A stretch of DNA of 64,000 nt from Arthrobacter tumbae (lineage in GTDB: Bacteria; Actinomycetota; Actinomycetes; Actinomycetales; Micrococcaceae): the NCBI RefSeq assembly GCF_016907495.1, contig NZ_JAFBCC010000001.1, positions 1,116,001 through 1,180,000 of the forward strand, written 5' to 3'. Below the pieces are notes generated by a model. The model saw only the letters and a list, made by a program, of their open reading frames with translations, ran no database searches and had not been told where the DNA came from. Positions 11,632 through 20,335 of the stretch are shown here, one piece after another. How positions within the stretch are numbered: position 1 is the stretch's first letter; every line of letters begins with the position of its first letter. Made by a program: the position numbers and the translations under genes.

Positions 11632-11676
11632 ATACCTAGCACTGCTATGCTTCTTACACCTAACACCTCTAGGTAT
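11632..11676. promoter_or_regulatory. Inverted repeat in PadR promoter
   Basis: ATACCTAG (11632-11639) and CTAGGTAT (11669-11676) form a perfect 8-bp inverted repeat with a 29-bp spacer, ending 11 bases before the PadR GTG. PadR regulators commonly autoregulate through such dyads. Binding is inferred. Confidence 0.5.
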
Positions 11677-11687
11677 GTGGAGTAGCA

Positions 11688-12050
11688 GTGCGCATCGACA
11701 AAGACCTCGTGGCGGCCTCCGCCACACCACTCGTCCTGGGCATCCTGGCGGAAGGCGACCTCTACGGGTACGCCATCCTCAAGCGCGTGAGCGAGCTGTC
11801 CGGCGGCAGCATGCAATGGACCGACGGCATGCTCTATCCCCTCCTGCACAGGCTGGAACGGCTCGGCTACGTTCACGCAACGTGGGGCACCTCGGACGCC
11901 GGCCGCCGTCGTAAGCATTACGCCATCACGGAGACTGGGCGGGAAGCCTTGGCTGAACGCCAGCAGCAGTGGACCGTGGTCGCCGACGCACTGCGGCAGG
12001 TCTGGCACAGCGCACCACGACCACCAGCGGTGACGGAGGGGTGGGCATGA
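11688..12050 (+). CDS. PadR family transcriptional regulator
   Basis: 120 residues, GTG start. A PadR winged helix: LVLGILAEGDLYGYAILKRV near residue 15, the W-x-DGMLYPLLHRLERLGYV recognition region and the wing (GRRRKHYAITETGREAL). It is translationally coupled (ATGA) to a membrane protein with a HAAS/permease-prefix domain. That pairing is common in Gram-positives, where PadR controls the membrane partner in response to envelope or drug stress. Confidence 0.92.
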   Translation: MRIDKDLVAASATPLVLGILAEGDLYGYAILKRVSELSGGSMQWTDGMLYPLLHRLERLGYVHATWGTSDAGRRRKHYAITETGREALAERQQQWTVVADALRQVWHSAPRPPAVTEGWA

Positions 12051-13415
12051 TGACGGCGCACGCAGAGCTGGAGTCCCAGATCGACCGGTGGCGCAGCTAC
12101 GTCCAGCGCAATCAGGCCATCTCCCCTGCAGACGTCGACGAGCTCGAAGACCACCTCCGCGAACAGATCGCCGATCGGCAGGCCACCGGCCTTGACGATG
12201 AGGAGGCGTTTCTCGTTGCCATCAAGCGCCTCGGCAACCTCGACGCCGTATCCCGCGAATTTGCCCGCGAACACTCGGACCGGCTGTGGAAGCAGCTCGT
12301 CCTCCTTCCGGAAAAAACACCCGACAACGACGGCGGCACCCCTCCGTGGCGCGAGCTGGCAGTCGTTCTCGCACTGGCCGTCGGTGCGGGCGTCGCGGTC
12401 AAGGTTGGGTTCCTCCTGATCGAAAACGAGAACGTGTTCGTACGGAACCTAGGGTTACTGGTATTCCCCTTCGTTGCCGGCTACTTCGCGTGGAAACGGC
12501 GGCTGACACCGCGAGCCGGCGCTGTCCTGCTGATCTCCTATGGTGTACTCGCCGCGGTCCTCAACATCTATCCGTTCTCCATGGGCGGGTCCACCGAGGT
12601 ACTCGCGGTGCTGCACGCGCCGGTGATCCTGTGGCTGCTAGCCGGGCTGGCGTACGCCGGCGGGCGATGGCGGGCGATGGCGATCCGATAGCCGCCGCAT
12701 GGACTTTGTCCGCTTCACAGGCGAGTTCGCGATTTACTACACCCTGCTTGCCCTCGGCGGCGCCGTGCTGATCGGCTTGACGCTCGGCGCCTTCACACTC
12801 ATCGGCACCGATTTCGAACCCGTCCTGGCGGAGTGGATCCTGCCGTTCGCCGTGCCCGGCGCTTTGGTGGTGGCCGCCTGGCTGGTCGAAGCCAAGCAGA
12901 ACGTCGTCGAGAACATCGCACCCGTCCTCACGCGCATCTTCACGCCGCTGACCATTGTGATGCTGCTGGCGCTCCTCGGAGTCATCGCGGCTGCCGGCGG
13001 TCTGGTCGACGTCGAACGCGAACTACTCATCCTCATGGACGCAATCCTGATCCTGGTGCTGTCCCTACTGCTGTACTCGATCTCCGCACGGGACTCCCTG
13101 GCACGCCCCGGACTGTTCGATGGCCTGCAGCTGGTCCTTGTCGGTGCAGCCATCGCTGTGGACGCTGTGATGCTGACCGCGATGCTCACCCGCATTGCCG
13201 AGTTTGGCTTCAGCCCCAACAAGATCGCCGCGCTCGGCCTGAACCTTCTGCTGTTGGTGCATCTGGTGCGCGCCGCGTGGCTGACCGTCGGGTTCCTGCG
13301 CAGACAGCGCCCATTCGGGCAGCTGGAAAACTGGCAGACCAGGTACCTGCCGGTTTATGGCGCGTGGGCCGCCGTCGTCGTCATTCTCTTTCCGCCTGTC
13401 TTCGGCTTCATCTGA
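12047..13415 (+). pseudogene. Permease-prefix-domain (HAAS-like) membrane protein, split by a frameshift
   Basis: Two open frames, 12047-12691 (214 residues) and 12699-13415 (238 residues), read as the two halves of one protein of about 452 residues. The first has a soluble prefix (residues 1-80, SQIDRWRSYVQRNQAISPAD) and then membrane helices; the second is all membrane helices. Between them CGGGCGATGG occurs twice in tandem. Deleting one copy restores one frame reading GGRWRSDSRRMDFVRFTGE. The second half has no ribosome site before its ATG. The gene overlaps padR by ATGA. It is probably a recent null allele, though separate expression of two fragments is not excluded. Confidence 0.85.
12661..12680. 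repeat. 10-bp perfect tandem duplication causing the frameshift
   Basis: CGGGCGATGG is present twice head to tail. The extra 10 bp shifts the frame by +1 and creates a TAG at 12689-12691. Removing either copy joins the two reading frames exactly. Confidence 0.95.
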
Positions 13416-13434
13416 ACAGGAGGCGGGCAACGCA

Positions 13435-13477
13435 AAAGGGGCCCGTCCGAGCAACAGCTGCTCAAACAGGCCCCTTT
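13435..13477. terminator. Bidirectional terminator-like hairpin
   Basis: AAAGGGGCC (13435-13443) pairs with GGCCCCTTT (13469-13477), and an inner GAGCA/TGCTC adds to the stem. It sits between the convergent membrane-protein and alcohol dehydrogenase genes, and its A- and T-rich edges suit termination in both directions. Confidence 0.75.
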
Positions 13478-13491
13478 CAGGTCCCCAAGGG

Positions 13492-14538
13492 CTAGCTGAG
13501 CGTCGAGGTATCGATCACGAAGCGGTACCGCACGTCGGATGCCAGCACGCGCTCGTAGGCTTCATTGATCTTGTCGGCCGGAATGACCTCGATCTCGGCA
13601 CCGAGCTTGTGCTCAGCGCAGAAGTCGAGCATCTCCTGGGTCTCGCGGATCCCACCGATCATCGATCCGGCGAAGGACCGGCGCCCGCCGATGAGGGCAA
13701 ACGCCTGAACGGTCAGCGGCTCCGCCGGAGCGCCGACGTTGACCAGCGCGCCGTCGAGACTCAGCAGCCCGAGGTAGGCACTGATGTCCAGTGACGCGCT
13801 GACCGTGTTGATGATCAGGTCGAAGGAACGCGCGAGCTCCGTGAAGGTGTTCTCGTCGCTGGTGGCGTAGTACGCGTCCGCGCCGAGACGCAGGCCGTCC
13901 TCCTGCTTCTTCAGCGACTGGGACAGAACGGTCACCTCCGCGCCCATGGCGTGGGCCAGCTTGACGGCCATGTGGCCGAGCCCGCCGAGGCCGACGACGG
14001 CAACCTTCTTCCCCGGACCGGCACCCCAGTGCCGCAACGGCGAGAAAGTCGTGATGCCTGCGCACAGAAGGGGTGCAGCGGCGTCGAGCTCGATGCCCTC
14101 CGGAATGCGGACAACGAAGTCCTCGGTCACCACGACGTGGGTGGAGTAGCCGCCCTGAGTGATTGTTCCGTCGCGGTCGACTGCGCCGTACGTGCCGACG
14201 TTGCCGTTGAGGCAGTACTGCTCTTCGCCGGCCAGGCAGTTCTTGCATTCGCGACAGGAGTTGACCATGCAGCCCACTCCCACGCGGTCACCGACAGCGT
14301 GCTTGGTCACGTTGGCGCCGACCTCGGTGACGATCCCGGCGATCTCGTGTCCCGGCGCCAGCGGGAACTGCTGGGGGCCCCAGTCACCGCGGACGGTGTG
14401 GATGTCCGAGTGGCAGATGCCCGCGAACTTGATGTCGATCAGGATGTCGTCAGGTCCAACGTCCCGGCGTTCGATAGTGGTGGGGACGAGGTCCTCGGTG
14501 GCCGACGGAGCGGCGTAAGCGGAAACTGAAGTGGGCAT
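13492..14538 (-). CDS. Zinc-dependent NAD(P)-linked alcohol dehydrogenase (CAD-like)
   Basis: 348 residues, medium-chain dehydrogenase family. The catalytic zinc site is [12 protein letters not shown] and GHEIAG; the structural zinc site is [15 protein letters not shown]; the Rossmann motif is [19 protein letters not shown]. It resembles the YahK/AdhA cinnamyl-alcohol/aldehyde reductase group, usually NADPH-preferring aldehyde reductases. The ATG at 14538 has AGGAGG just upstream. The neighbouring aldo/keto reductase in the same direction suggests joint carbonyl detoxification. Confidence 0.92.
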   Translation of the reverse strand: MPTSVSAYAAPSATEDLVPTTIERRDVGPDDILIDIKFAGICHSDIHTVRGDWGPQQFPLAPGHEIAGIVTEVGANVTKHAVGDRVGVGCMVNSCRECKNCLAGEEQYCLNGNVGTYGAVDRDGTITQGGYSTHVVVTEDFVVRIPEGIELDAAAPLLCAGITTFSPLRHWGAGPGKKVAVVGLGGLGHMAVKLAHAMGAEVTVLSQSLKKQEDGLRLGADAYYATSDENTFTELARSFDLIINTVSASLDISAYLGLLSLDGALVNVGAPAEPLTVQAFALIGGRRSFAGSMIGGIRETQEMLDFCAEHKLGAEIEVIPADKINEAYERVLASDVRYRFVIDTSTLS

Positions 14539-14617
14539 GGAAGCCTCCTGTAAGTCATTGGTGGTGCAGGTACCGATGGTGTGTTCGTGGCCGAAGGGGC
14601 CTTGGGATGTGTTCGCG

Positions 14618-15478
14618 TCAGTCGTGGATGCGGCGCGTTCCAATCATGCTGACCATGGCGGGGTCCCGGTGGTCAAAGAACAGGGTTGCACCGGTGTCCA
14701 TCCCGGCAAGGCGGCTCATCTCCTCATCCGTCAGCGCGAAATCGAAGACGGCGATATTCTCCGCCATCCTGTCTGCACGCACTGACTTGGGGATGACGAC
14801 GACGTCACGCTGGATCAGCCAGCGTAGCACCACCTGCGCGACCGACTTTCCGTGGGAGGCACCGATCCCGGTGATTACCGGGTCGCTGAAGAGGTTGTTG
14901 CGGCCCTCGGCGAACGGGCCCCAGGACTGATGCTGAATGCCCTTCGCTCGCATAACCTCCTGGTCCGCTGCACGCTGGAAAAACGGGTGCGTTTCGATCT
15001 GATTGACTGCGGGCGCGGTCTCGCTGTGCTCAATGAGATCAACCAGACGGTCGGGGTGGAAGTTGGAGACGCCGATGGCCCTCGCGAGGCCCTGCCGGTT
15101 CAGCTCCTGCATGGCGCGCCAGGCACCGAAATAGTCGCCGTAGGGCTGGTGCACCAGGTAGAGGTCGACGTAGTCAAGGCCCAGACGTTGAAGAGAGGCA
15201 TCGAACGCACGCTTGCCCTTGTCCTCGCCGGCGTCCTGTGCCCAGAGCTTGGTGGTGATGAACAGTTCCTCCCGCGGGATCCCCGAAGCTGCGATGGCAC
15301 GGCCAACCGCTTCCTCGTTCCCGTAGGCTGCAGCTGTGTCAAGGTGGCGGTACCCGGTTGCCAGCGCATCAGTCACCACCTGCTCGGTCTCCTCCGGCGG
15401 AACCTGATAGACACCGAAGCCAAGAATCGGCATCTCGACGCCGTTGTTGAGTGTGACGTTGGGGATGGAGTGGGACAT
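14618..15478 (-). CDS. Aldo/keto reductase (AKR5-like, 2,5-diketo-gluconate reductase group)
   Basis: 286 residues with the AKR catalytic tetrad visible: Asp in [14 protein letters not shown], Tyr in AAYG, Lys in [10 protein letters not shown] and His in [14 protein letters not shown]. The late segment [16 protein letters not shown] is the NADPH phosphate-binding region. It diverges from an HTH regulator, with the zinc alcohol dehydrogenase gene 80 bases downstream. It probably reduces aldehydes or ketones; the exact substrate is unknown. Confidence 0.92.
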   Translation of the reverse strand: MSHSIPNVTLNNGVEMPILGFGVYQVPPEETEQVVTDALATGYRHLDTAAAYGNEEAVGRAIAASGIPREELFITTKLWAQDAGEDKGKRAFDASLQRLGLDYVDLYLVHQPYGDYFGAWRAMQELNRQGLARAIGVSNFHPDRLVDLIEHSETAPAVNQIETHPFFQRAADQEVMRAKGIQHQSWGPFAEGRNNLFSDPVITGIGASHGKSVAQVVLRWLIQRDVVVIPKSVRADRMAENIAVFDFALTDEEMSRLAGMDTGATLFFDHRDPAMVSMIGTRRIHD

Positions 15479-15613
15479 GAAAACCTTCTTCGAACTCGGG
15501 GGTGGTGCAACTGCTATCCATCAAACCCGCTTTCCCGCCCGCGCGGGAGTGACGGCATTTCCCGGTACTGCCAGACCCTCCCTCCGCTGACCTGCGCGCC
15601 GTACCGTAGAAGC

Positions 15614-16477
15614 ATGGAAAACCGTGACGAAGTGCGTGCCTTCCTCACCACGCGTCGCGAACGGCTGACGCCTGAGCAGGCAGCCATCCCCTTTTACGGC
15701 GGACGACGCCGCGTCAAGGGACTGCGCCGAGAGGAGGTGGCCATGCTGGCCGGCATGAGCACCGACTACTACACGCGACTGGAACGTGGAAATCTGAGCG
15801 GTGTGTCCGACGTCGTACTGGACTCCCTGGCGCGGGCGCTCCAACTGGACGAGGCGGAGCGCGGCCACCTCTTCAATCTGGCGAGCGCGGCGAAGGCTCC
15901 CGCGCGGGTGAACGCGGCGAAGGCCGGCCGGTCCCGGACGGCACGCACCGGCGTGCGCGAGGGAGTGCTGCGCATCCTCGACACGATCAATGCACCCGCT
16001 TACGTGCGCAATGCCCGGTTCGACGTCGTTGCCGCCAACCGCCTGGCCCGCGCCCTGTTCTCCGTTGCCTATGCGGAGGGTGCGAGCACCTTCAATTTTG
16101 CGCGCTACACCTTCCTCGATGACCGCTCGCGAGACTTCTTCGTCGAGTGGGAGAAAATCGGCCGCGATTCGGTGGCTGCGCTTCGTCTCGAGGCCGGTTC
16201 CAACCCCTACGACCGCGGCTTGACGGATCTGATCGGCGAACTTTCCACCCGCAGCGATGAGTTCCGGACCTGGTGGGCATCGCACAACGTGAAGTTCCAC
16301 AACACCGCCACCAAGACGCTGCGCCATGCGGTGGTCGGCGAGATCGAGGTGACGGGCGAAGCGCTGGTATTACCGGGCGATCCCGGCCTCACCATCGTCA
16401 CCTACACCGTTGAACCGGCGAGCCCGTCGGCAGAAGCACTCGCATTCCTGGCGAGCTGGAGCACGCAGAACGCCTGA
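15614..16477 (+). CDS. Helix-turn-helix regulator with MmyB-like ligand domain
   Basis: 287 residues. The N-terminal XRE-type HTH reads GLRREEVAMLAGMSTDYYTRLERG (about residues 36-59). The remainder matches the MmyB-like ligand-binding domain (NAPAYVRNARFDVVAANRLARALF; FHNTATKTLRHAVVGEIEV), a PAS-like fold that binds fatty acids in this family. Its position back to back with the aldo/keto reductase gene suggests it controls the reductase/dehydrogenase pair. The start is the ATG at 15614. Confidence 0.9.
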   Translation: MENRDEVRAFLTTRRERLTPEQAAIPFYGGRRRVKGLRREEVAMLAGMSTDYYTRLERGNLSGVSDVVLDSLARALQLDEAERGHLFNLASAAKAPARVNAAKAGRSRTARTGVREGVLRILDTINAPAYVRNARFDVVAANRLARALFSVAYAEGASTFNFARYTFLDDRSRDFFVEWEKIGRDSVAALRLEAGSNPYDRGLTDLIGELSTRSDEFRTWWASHNVKFHNTATKTLRHAVVGEIEVTGEALVLPGDPGLTIVTYTVEPASPSAEALAFLASWSTQNA

Positions 16478-16494
16478 GTAACCAGATAAAAATG

Positions 16495-16532
16495 GGTGTG
16501 GCGCCCACCCCGTTGAGGGTAGGCGCCACACC
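16495..16532. terminator. Strong terminator hairpin
   Basis: GGTGTGGCGCC (16495-16505) pairs perfectly with GGCGCCACACC (16522-16532) across a 16-base loop. It lies between convergent genes (the HTH regulator and the secreted protein) and can serve both. Confidence 0.8.
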
Positions 16533-16547
16533 TGGGTGAGGGTATTA

Positions 16548-16952
16548 CTAGAACAATCCGCCCAGCAGACCCTCGTTGTCTTCGCCACCGTCAGTAGTGC
16601 TGTCGGCCGAGGTATCAGCGTCGACGCTGCTGTCAACGTCGGGGTCGACGTCCACATCAGTGTCATTGCCGCTGAGAATGCCATTCAGGTTATCCGACAC
16701 ATCGAGGTCAATGCCGTTGAGAACGTTGTTGCCGTTCGCCACGTCATCAATATCGACCAACCCACCGTTGAGGATGTTATCCAGCGACAGATTGCCGCTA
16801 TCGGTGATGTTGTTATCGGTTACCTGAGCAACCTCGTCCACACGGGTCTCAGTGCTGTCTCCGGTGTTGGCGCTGGCCATGCCGGCGCCTCCTACGAGCA
16901 TCAGACCGCTAACGGTGCTGACGGCCAGGGACTTCTTGAAGATGTTCCGCAT
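16548..16952 (-). CDS. Small secreted Asp/Asn-rich protein of unknown function
   Basis: 134 residues. A classical signal peptide (MRNIFKK, hydrophobic core, ASA-N cleavage near residue 29) precedes a low-complexity mature part very rich in Asp, Asn, Gly and Thr. It has repeated acidic runs (DTDVDVDPDVDSSVDADTSAD) and ends in a hydrophobic GLLGGLF. Unusually for this genome it is acidic and has no Cys. The composition suggests an exported calcium-binding or adhesive protein, but I do not recognise a family. About 270 bases upstream hold no other gene; I see no defined promoter there. Confidence 0.75.
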   Translation of the reverse strand: MRNIFKKSLAVSTVSGLMLVGGAGMASANTGDSTETRVDEVAQVTDNNITDSGNLSLDNILNGGLVDIDDVANGNNVLNGIDLDVSDNLNGILSGNDTDVDVDPDVDSSVDADTSADSTTDGGEDNEGLLGGLF

Positions 16953-17244
16953 GTTTCTGCCTCCATATTTCTGTTGGGGTAGAGGACGTTAAGCACTTCG
17001 GGAGCACCCCCGTTACCGGATTGGTATGAATCTTGCGACGAGTCCTTCACGGCTGACTTTCACAAAAGTCGATTCCCTTGCATGCCTGCCACCGTGCGGA
17101 TCGAGGTGGTAACAGAACAATCACAAAAAGTTTTCAATCTTCAGCAATCCCGGGACGTCAGCCCCGAGGGCCGGGCACGCCTGACCGCGCACAAGGGTCC
17201 GATAGGCTCGTACCCTAGGTCTGATGCCAAGGAGAGAGCGCTAC

Positions 17245-17799
17245 GTGACTGAGAACCAGAATGCCGCGGCCGAGTTCGACCCGGACGCCTCCGAAGAGCA
17301 GTCTCCCTCCGCCCTCGAAGCTTTGATCGGGCGGATCGAAGAGGACATGCGCAAGTGTCAGCTGGCAAAGTTCAGCCAGGAGGACGCGCTCACGCTTGGG
17401 TTGCTGATCGTCGAGCTCGCCACCCAGCGGGAGATGCCTGTCGCCGTCGACATCCGCCGGGGAAACCACATTCTGTTTCACGTCTCGCTGGCCGGAGCTA
17501 CACCGGATAACGACATCTGGGTGGAGAAGAAGGCGCGCACCGCAGAGCGCTACGGCGTTCCCTCGCTGCTGGTCGGGCTGCGTGGTCGGCGCAGTGGCGG
17601 CAGGATGGAAGACAATGCCTGGTTCGACGAGTCAGCCTACGCAGCACATGGCGGCGCATTCCCCATCTATGTGCGCGGGACGGGGCCGGTCGCCGTCGTT
17701 ACCGTCTCGGGTCTTCCGCAGAAGGCGGACCACGAACTCGTTGTCGAAGCGCTCACCAAGTTCACGAGGCGCAAGAAGAAGACCGCGCCCGCAACATAA
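17245..17799 (+). CDS. UPF0303 / heme-degrading-domain (GlcG-HbpS-like) protein
   Basis: 184 residues from a GTG at 17245 with AAGGAG about 10 bases upstream; an ATG 21 bases earlier lies before that site and is less likely. The segments LTLGLLIVELATQREMPVAVD, KARTAERYGVPSLLVG and GGAFPIYVRGTGPVAVVTVSGLPQ.DHELVVEAL match the UPF0303 (YBR137W-like) branch of the GlcG/HbpS fold. Some relatives bind haem or cobalamin; the function here is unknown. The N-terminus is acidic and the C-terminus very basic. Confidence 0.85.
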   Translation: MTENQNAAAEFDPDASEEQSPSALEALIGRIEEDMRKCQLAKFSQEDALTLGLLIVELATQREMPVAVDIRRGNHILFHVSLAGATPDNDIWVEKKARTAERYGVPSLLVGLRGRRSGGRMEDNAWFDESAYAAHGGAFPIYVRGTGPVAVVTVSGLPQKADHELVVEALTKFTRRKKKTAPAT

Positions 17800-17822
17800 G
17801 CTCCGCCGTCGGGCGCTGGTCC

Positions 17823-18239
17823 TTAAGAGGTCAAGTCGCGGTGCAGCTCTTCGACTCGGTTCCTGATGTCGTCGCGGACCAGCCTCATCCGATCCATGCC
17901 TTCGATGCCGCGCTCTGAGGGTTCATCGGTTTCCCATACCTCGAACCGCTGGCCCGGACGCGGATCAAGCTGTGCTTCCCTGCCCAGAACGACGACGGTA
18001 CCCACGGCGTCGAGGACACCGTCGGTGACCGGTTTGGGATACTCCCCCTCGACATCGACGCCGATCTCTTGAAGGGATTGCACCGCTTGCGGGTTTAATC
18101 CGGAGCCCGGCTTGGTGCCGGCCGAAGAGACGGTGATGTCCCCATCGGCGAGATGGCGCATCAACGCCGCCGCGAGCTGCGACTTGCCGCCGTTCTTGCT
18201 GCACACGAAAAGGACACTCGGAGTTGCGGAGTGATTCAT
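17823..18239 (-). CDS. Low-molecular-weight phosphatase/arsenate-reductase homologue with altered P-loop
   Basis: 138 residues, LMW protein-tyrosine-phosphatase fold. The usual C-x5-R loop reads CSKNGGKSQ, so the phosphate-binding arginine is lysine. Downstream, GTVVVLGREAQLDPRPGQRFEVWETDEPSE replaces the GCGDxCP region of true arsenate reductases, so the resolving cysteine is also absent. It is last in the ars operon, overlapping the preceding arsC by ATGA. GGKSQ variants are known in actinobacteria from memory, but their activity is unclear. It may be a phosphatase or a non-reductive partner. Confidence 0.8.
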   Translation of the reverse strand: MNHSATPSVLFVCSKNGGKSQLAAALMRHLADGDITVSSAGTKPGSGLNPQAVQSLQEIGVDVEGEYPKPVTDGVLDAVGTVVVLGREAQLDPRPGQRFEVWETDEPSERGIEGMDRMRLVRDDIRNRVEELHRDLTS

Positions 18240-18895
18240 GCCGGCGACTGCTCCTGCGAAAGGAGGGAGGCGGACAGGACCTTGACCCGCTCGTGGATAT
18301 CGTCTCGAATGGCGCGGACCCGTTCGGTGGGTTCACCCGAAGGATCAGTGAGGTCCCAGTCCTCGTACCGCTTGCCTGGGTAGATGGGGCAGGAATCTCC
18401 ACAGCCCATGGTGATGACGACGTCGGACGCCCGGACCACGTCATCGGTCAGCGGTTTCGGGTACTCCCCGCTCAAGTTCAGACCCATTTCGCCCATCACC
18501 GCGACCACCGTGGAATCCAGCTCAGCCGCCGGCATGGAACCGGCGGAGCGAACGCGAATCCTCCCCTTCGATTCCATGGTGAGCAGTGCTGCGGCCATCT
18601 GTGACCGGCCGGCGTTCTGGACACAGACAAAGAGCACCTCGGGTGCGTCGGACACGGACGCTCCCTTCGACTTGGCCAGAGCGGTAAGCCTCTCCGTGGC
18701 GAAATGTTCTGTGGTGGCGGGCAGATACGTGGTGATCTTCGCGGTTCTGGCCAGCGCTGTGTAGGACTCGAAGACGTACCGTTCCACCGTTTCGGTGGCG
18801 AAAACACCGGCAAACCGTTCAGTCAACCGTTCGCTTATTCGATGTAACACCTCGGTGGTGTCCCGCAGTCCAGTGCCTGGATTTGAGGAGTTCAT
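18236..18895 (-). CDS. arsC: Arsenate reductase with N-terminal three-helix domain
   Basis: 219 residues. Residues 1-80 form a helical domain (TTEVLHRISERLTERFAGVF; ERYVFESYTALARTA) like the three-helix dimerisation domain of actinobacterial ArsC. Residues 85-219 are an LMW-phosphatase-fold arsenate reductase with active loop [15 protein letters not shown] and the distal [18 protein letters not shown]. The cysteines after the catalytic one would allow a thioredoxin-coupled disulfide cascade, in keeping with the trxB gene just upstream in the operon. I chose the ATG at 18895; the longer frame starts inside trxB. Confidence 0.88.
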   Translation of the reverse strand: MNSSNPGTGLRDTTEVLHRISERLTERFAGVFATETVERYVFESYTALARTAKITTYLPATTEHFATERLTALAKSKGASVSDAPEVLFVCVQNAGRSQMAAALLTMESKGRIRVRSAGSMPAAELDSTVVAVMGEMGLNLSGEYPKPLTDDVVRASDVVITMGCGDSCPIYPGKRYEDWDLTDPSGEPTERVRAIRDDIHERVKVLSASLLSQEQSPA

Positions 18896-18921
18896 GATGT
18901 TCTCTTTCACGTGGCAGGAAG

Positions 18922-19899
18922 TCAGCCGTGCGTCGGTTCTTCGACCAGGGCGGTGGCAATGCTGTCGGCATCCTCGAGCGCAGCGAGATACCGCTCTGCG
19001 TCGAGGGCCGCCGCGCAACCCGTACCGGCGGCAGTAATCGCCTGGCGGTACCGGTGATCCACGGCATCCCCGCACGCGAAGACGCCGGACAGATTGGTGA
19101 CCGTGGTGGGGGCATCCACCCTGATGTAGCCCTCGTCGTCCAGGTCAATCTGACCGGCAACCAACTCCGTGCGCGGCAGATGTCCGATTGCGACGAAAAT
19201 GCCTGTCGCTGCATGGTTCCGGGTTTCCCCGGTGCGGGTGTCGCGGAGGGTCACCCCCGTGACCTTGTCTCCACCGTGAATCGCTGTGACGGCGGAGTGC
19301 CAGGCGAAGCTGATCTTCGGGCTGTCCTTTGCCCGCTGCGCCATGATCCGGGAGGCCCGCAGTTCGTCGCGGCGCACAACGACGGTGACCGACCTGGCGA
19401 AACGCGTCAGAAAGGTTGCCTCCTCCATAGCCGAATCACCGCCTCCGACGACGATGATGTCCTGGTCCCGGAAAAAGAAACCGTCGCAGGTGGCGCACCA
19501 GGACAGGCCGTGCCCGCTGAACTTCTTCTCCTCCGGCAGGCCGAGTTCCCGGTAGGCGGACCCGGTCGCGAGAATTGCTGCGGTAGCCTCGTGAGACTCG
19601 CCGCCCCCGGTGACAACCCGCTTAGAGTGGCCGGTCAGATCGACCTTCGTGACGTCGTCGAACACTATCTGCGCGCCGAACTTCTCCGCCTGCTGCTGCA
19701 GGTCCTCCATGAGCGCCGGGCCCTGCACGCCTGCCGGAAACCCGGGAAAGTTCTCCACCTCTGTGGTGTTCATCAGCGCACCGCCGGCGGTGACGGATCC
19801 AGCCAGTACGAGGGGGTTCAGCCCTGCCCGGGCAGCGTAAATTGCAGCCGTGTACCCCGCTGGTCCGGATCCAATGATGATCAACTGGTGCGTGGCCAT
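18922..19899 (-). CDS. trxB: Thioredoxin reductase (NADPH, FAD)
   Basis: 325 residues, class II pyridine nucleotide-disulfide reductase. FAD motif [18 protein letters not shown] at residue 10, redox site WCATCDG in the middle, NADPH motif [13 protein letters not shown] and the C-terminal FAD motif [21 protein letters not shown]. It lies between two arsC genes, so it likely supplies electrons, through a thioredoxin, for arsenate reduction. It may be a second, ars-dedicated copy; the housekeeping gene is usually elsewhere beside trxA. Confidence 0.93.
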   Translation of the reverse strand: MATHQLIIIGSGPAGYTAAIYAARAGLNPLVLAGSVTAGGALMNTTEVENFPGFPAGVQGPALMEDLQQQAEKFGAQIVFDDVTKVDLTGHSKRVVTGGGESHEATAAILATGSAYRELGLPEEKKFSGHGLSWCATCDGFFFRDQDIIVVGGGDSAMEEATFLTRFARSVTVVVRRDELRASRIMAQRAKDSPKISFAWHSAVTAIHGGDKVTGVTLRDTRTGETRNHAATGIFVAIGHLPRTELVAGQIDLDDEGYIRVDAPTTVTNLSGVFACGDAVDHRYRQAITAAGTGCAAALDAERYLAALEDADSIATALVEEPTHG

Positions 19900-19912
19900 A
19901 AGTGTTCTCCTG

Positions 19913-20335
19913 CTACTTGCCCGCAGGAATCAGGGACTCAATGAGCCCTTCGATCCTGCCCTTGATCTCGTCGCGAATGGGCCGGACCGACTCGACGCCC
20001 TTGCCTGCTGGATCCTCAAGCACCCAGTCCTCGTAGCGCTTGCCGGGGAAGTACGGGCATTCGTCGCCGCAACCCATGGTGATGACGACATCGGATTCCT
20101 TGACGGCCTCGGTGGTGAGGACCTTTGGGATCTCGCTGCTCATATCGATCCCGACCTCGGCCATAGCCTCGACCGCCGACGGGTTGATTTTCTCGGCCGG
20201 CTGGGAACCGGCGGAGCGCACCTCGATGGCCCCCTTCGAGAGGGTGGTGAGGAACGCAGCCGCCATCTGCGACCGGCCCGCGTTGTGGACGCACACGAAC
20301 AGGACGGACGGCTTCTTGATGGTTTCAGTGGTCAT
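19913..20335 (-). CDS. arsC: Arsenate reductase, single-domain
   Basis: 140 residues. Canonical LMW-phosphatase-like arsenate reductase: nucleophile loop [15 protein letters not shown] near residue 15, and [22 protein letters not shown] near residue 85. It reduces As(V) to As(III) for export by the adjacent Acr3. By similarity to Corynebacterium ArsC1/ArsC2 it may use mycothiol and mycoredoxin. I start at the ATG overlapping the acr3 stop (ATGA); the longer frame runs back into acr3. Confidence 0.92.
   Translation of the reverse strand: MTTETIKKPSVLFVCVHNAGRSQMAAAFLTTLSKGAIEVRSAGSQPAEKINPSAVEAMAEVGIDMSSEIPKVLTTEAVKESDVVITMGCGDECPYFPGKRYEDWVLEDPAGKGVESVRPIRDEIKGRIEGLIESLIPAGK

Noticed and set aside
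16953..17244. Possible riboswitch or small RNA in the gap before the UPF0303 gene
   Set aside because: No conserved motif or clear secondary structure could be recognised by eye.
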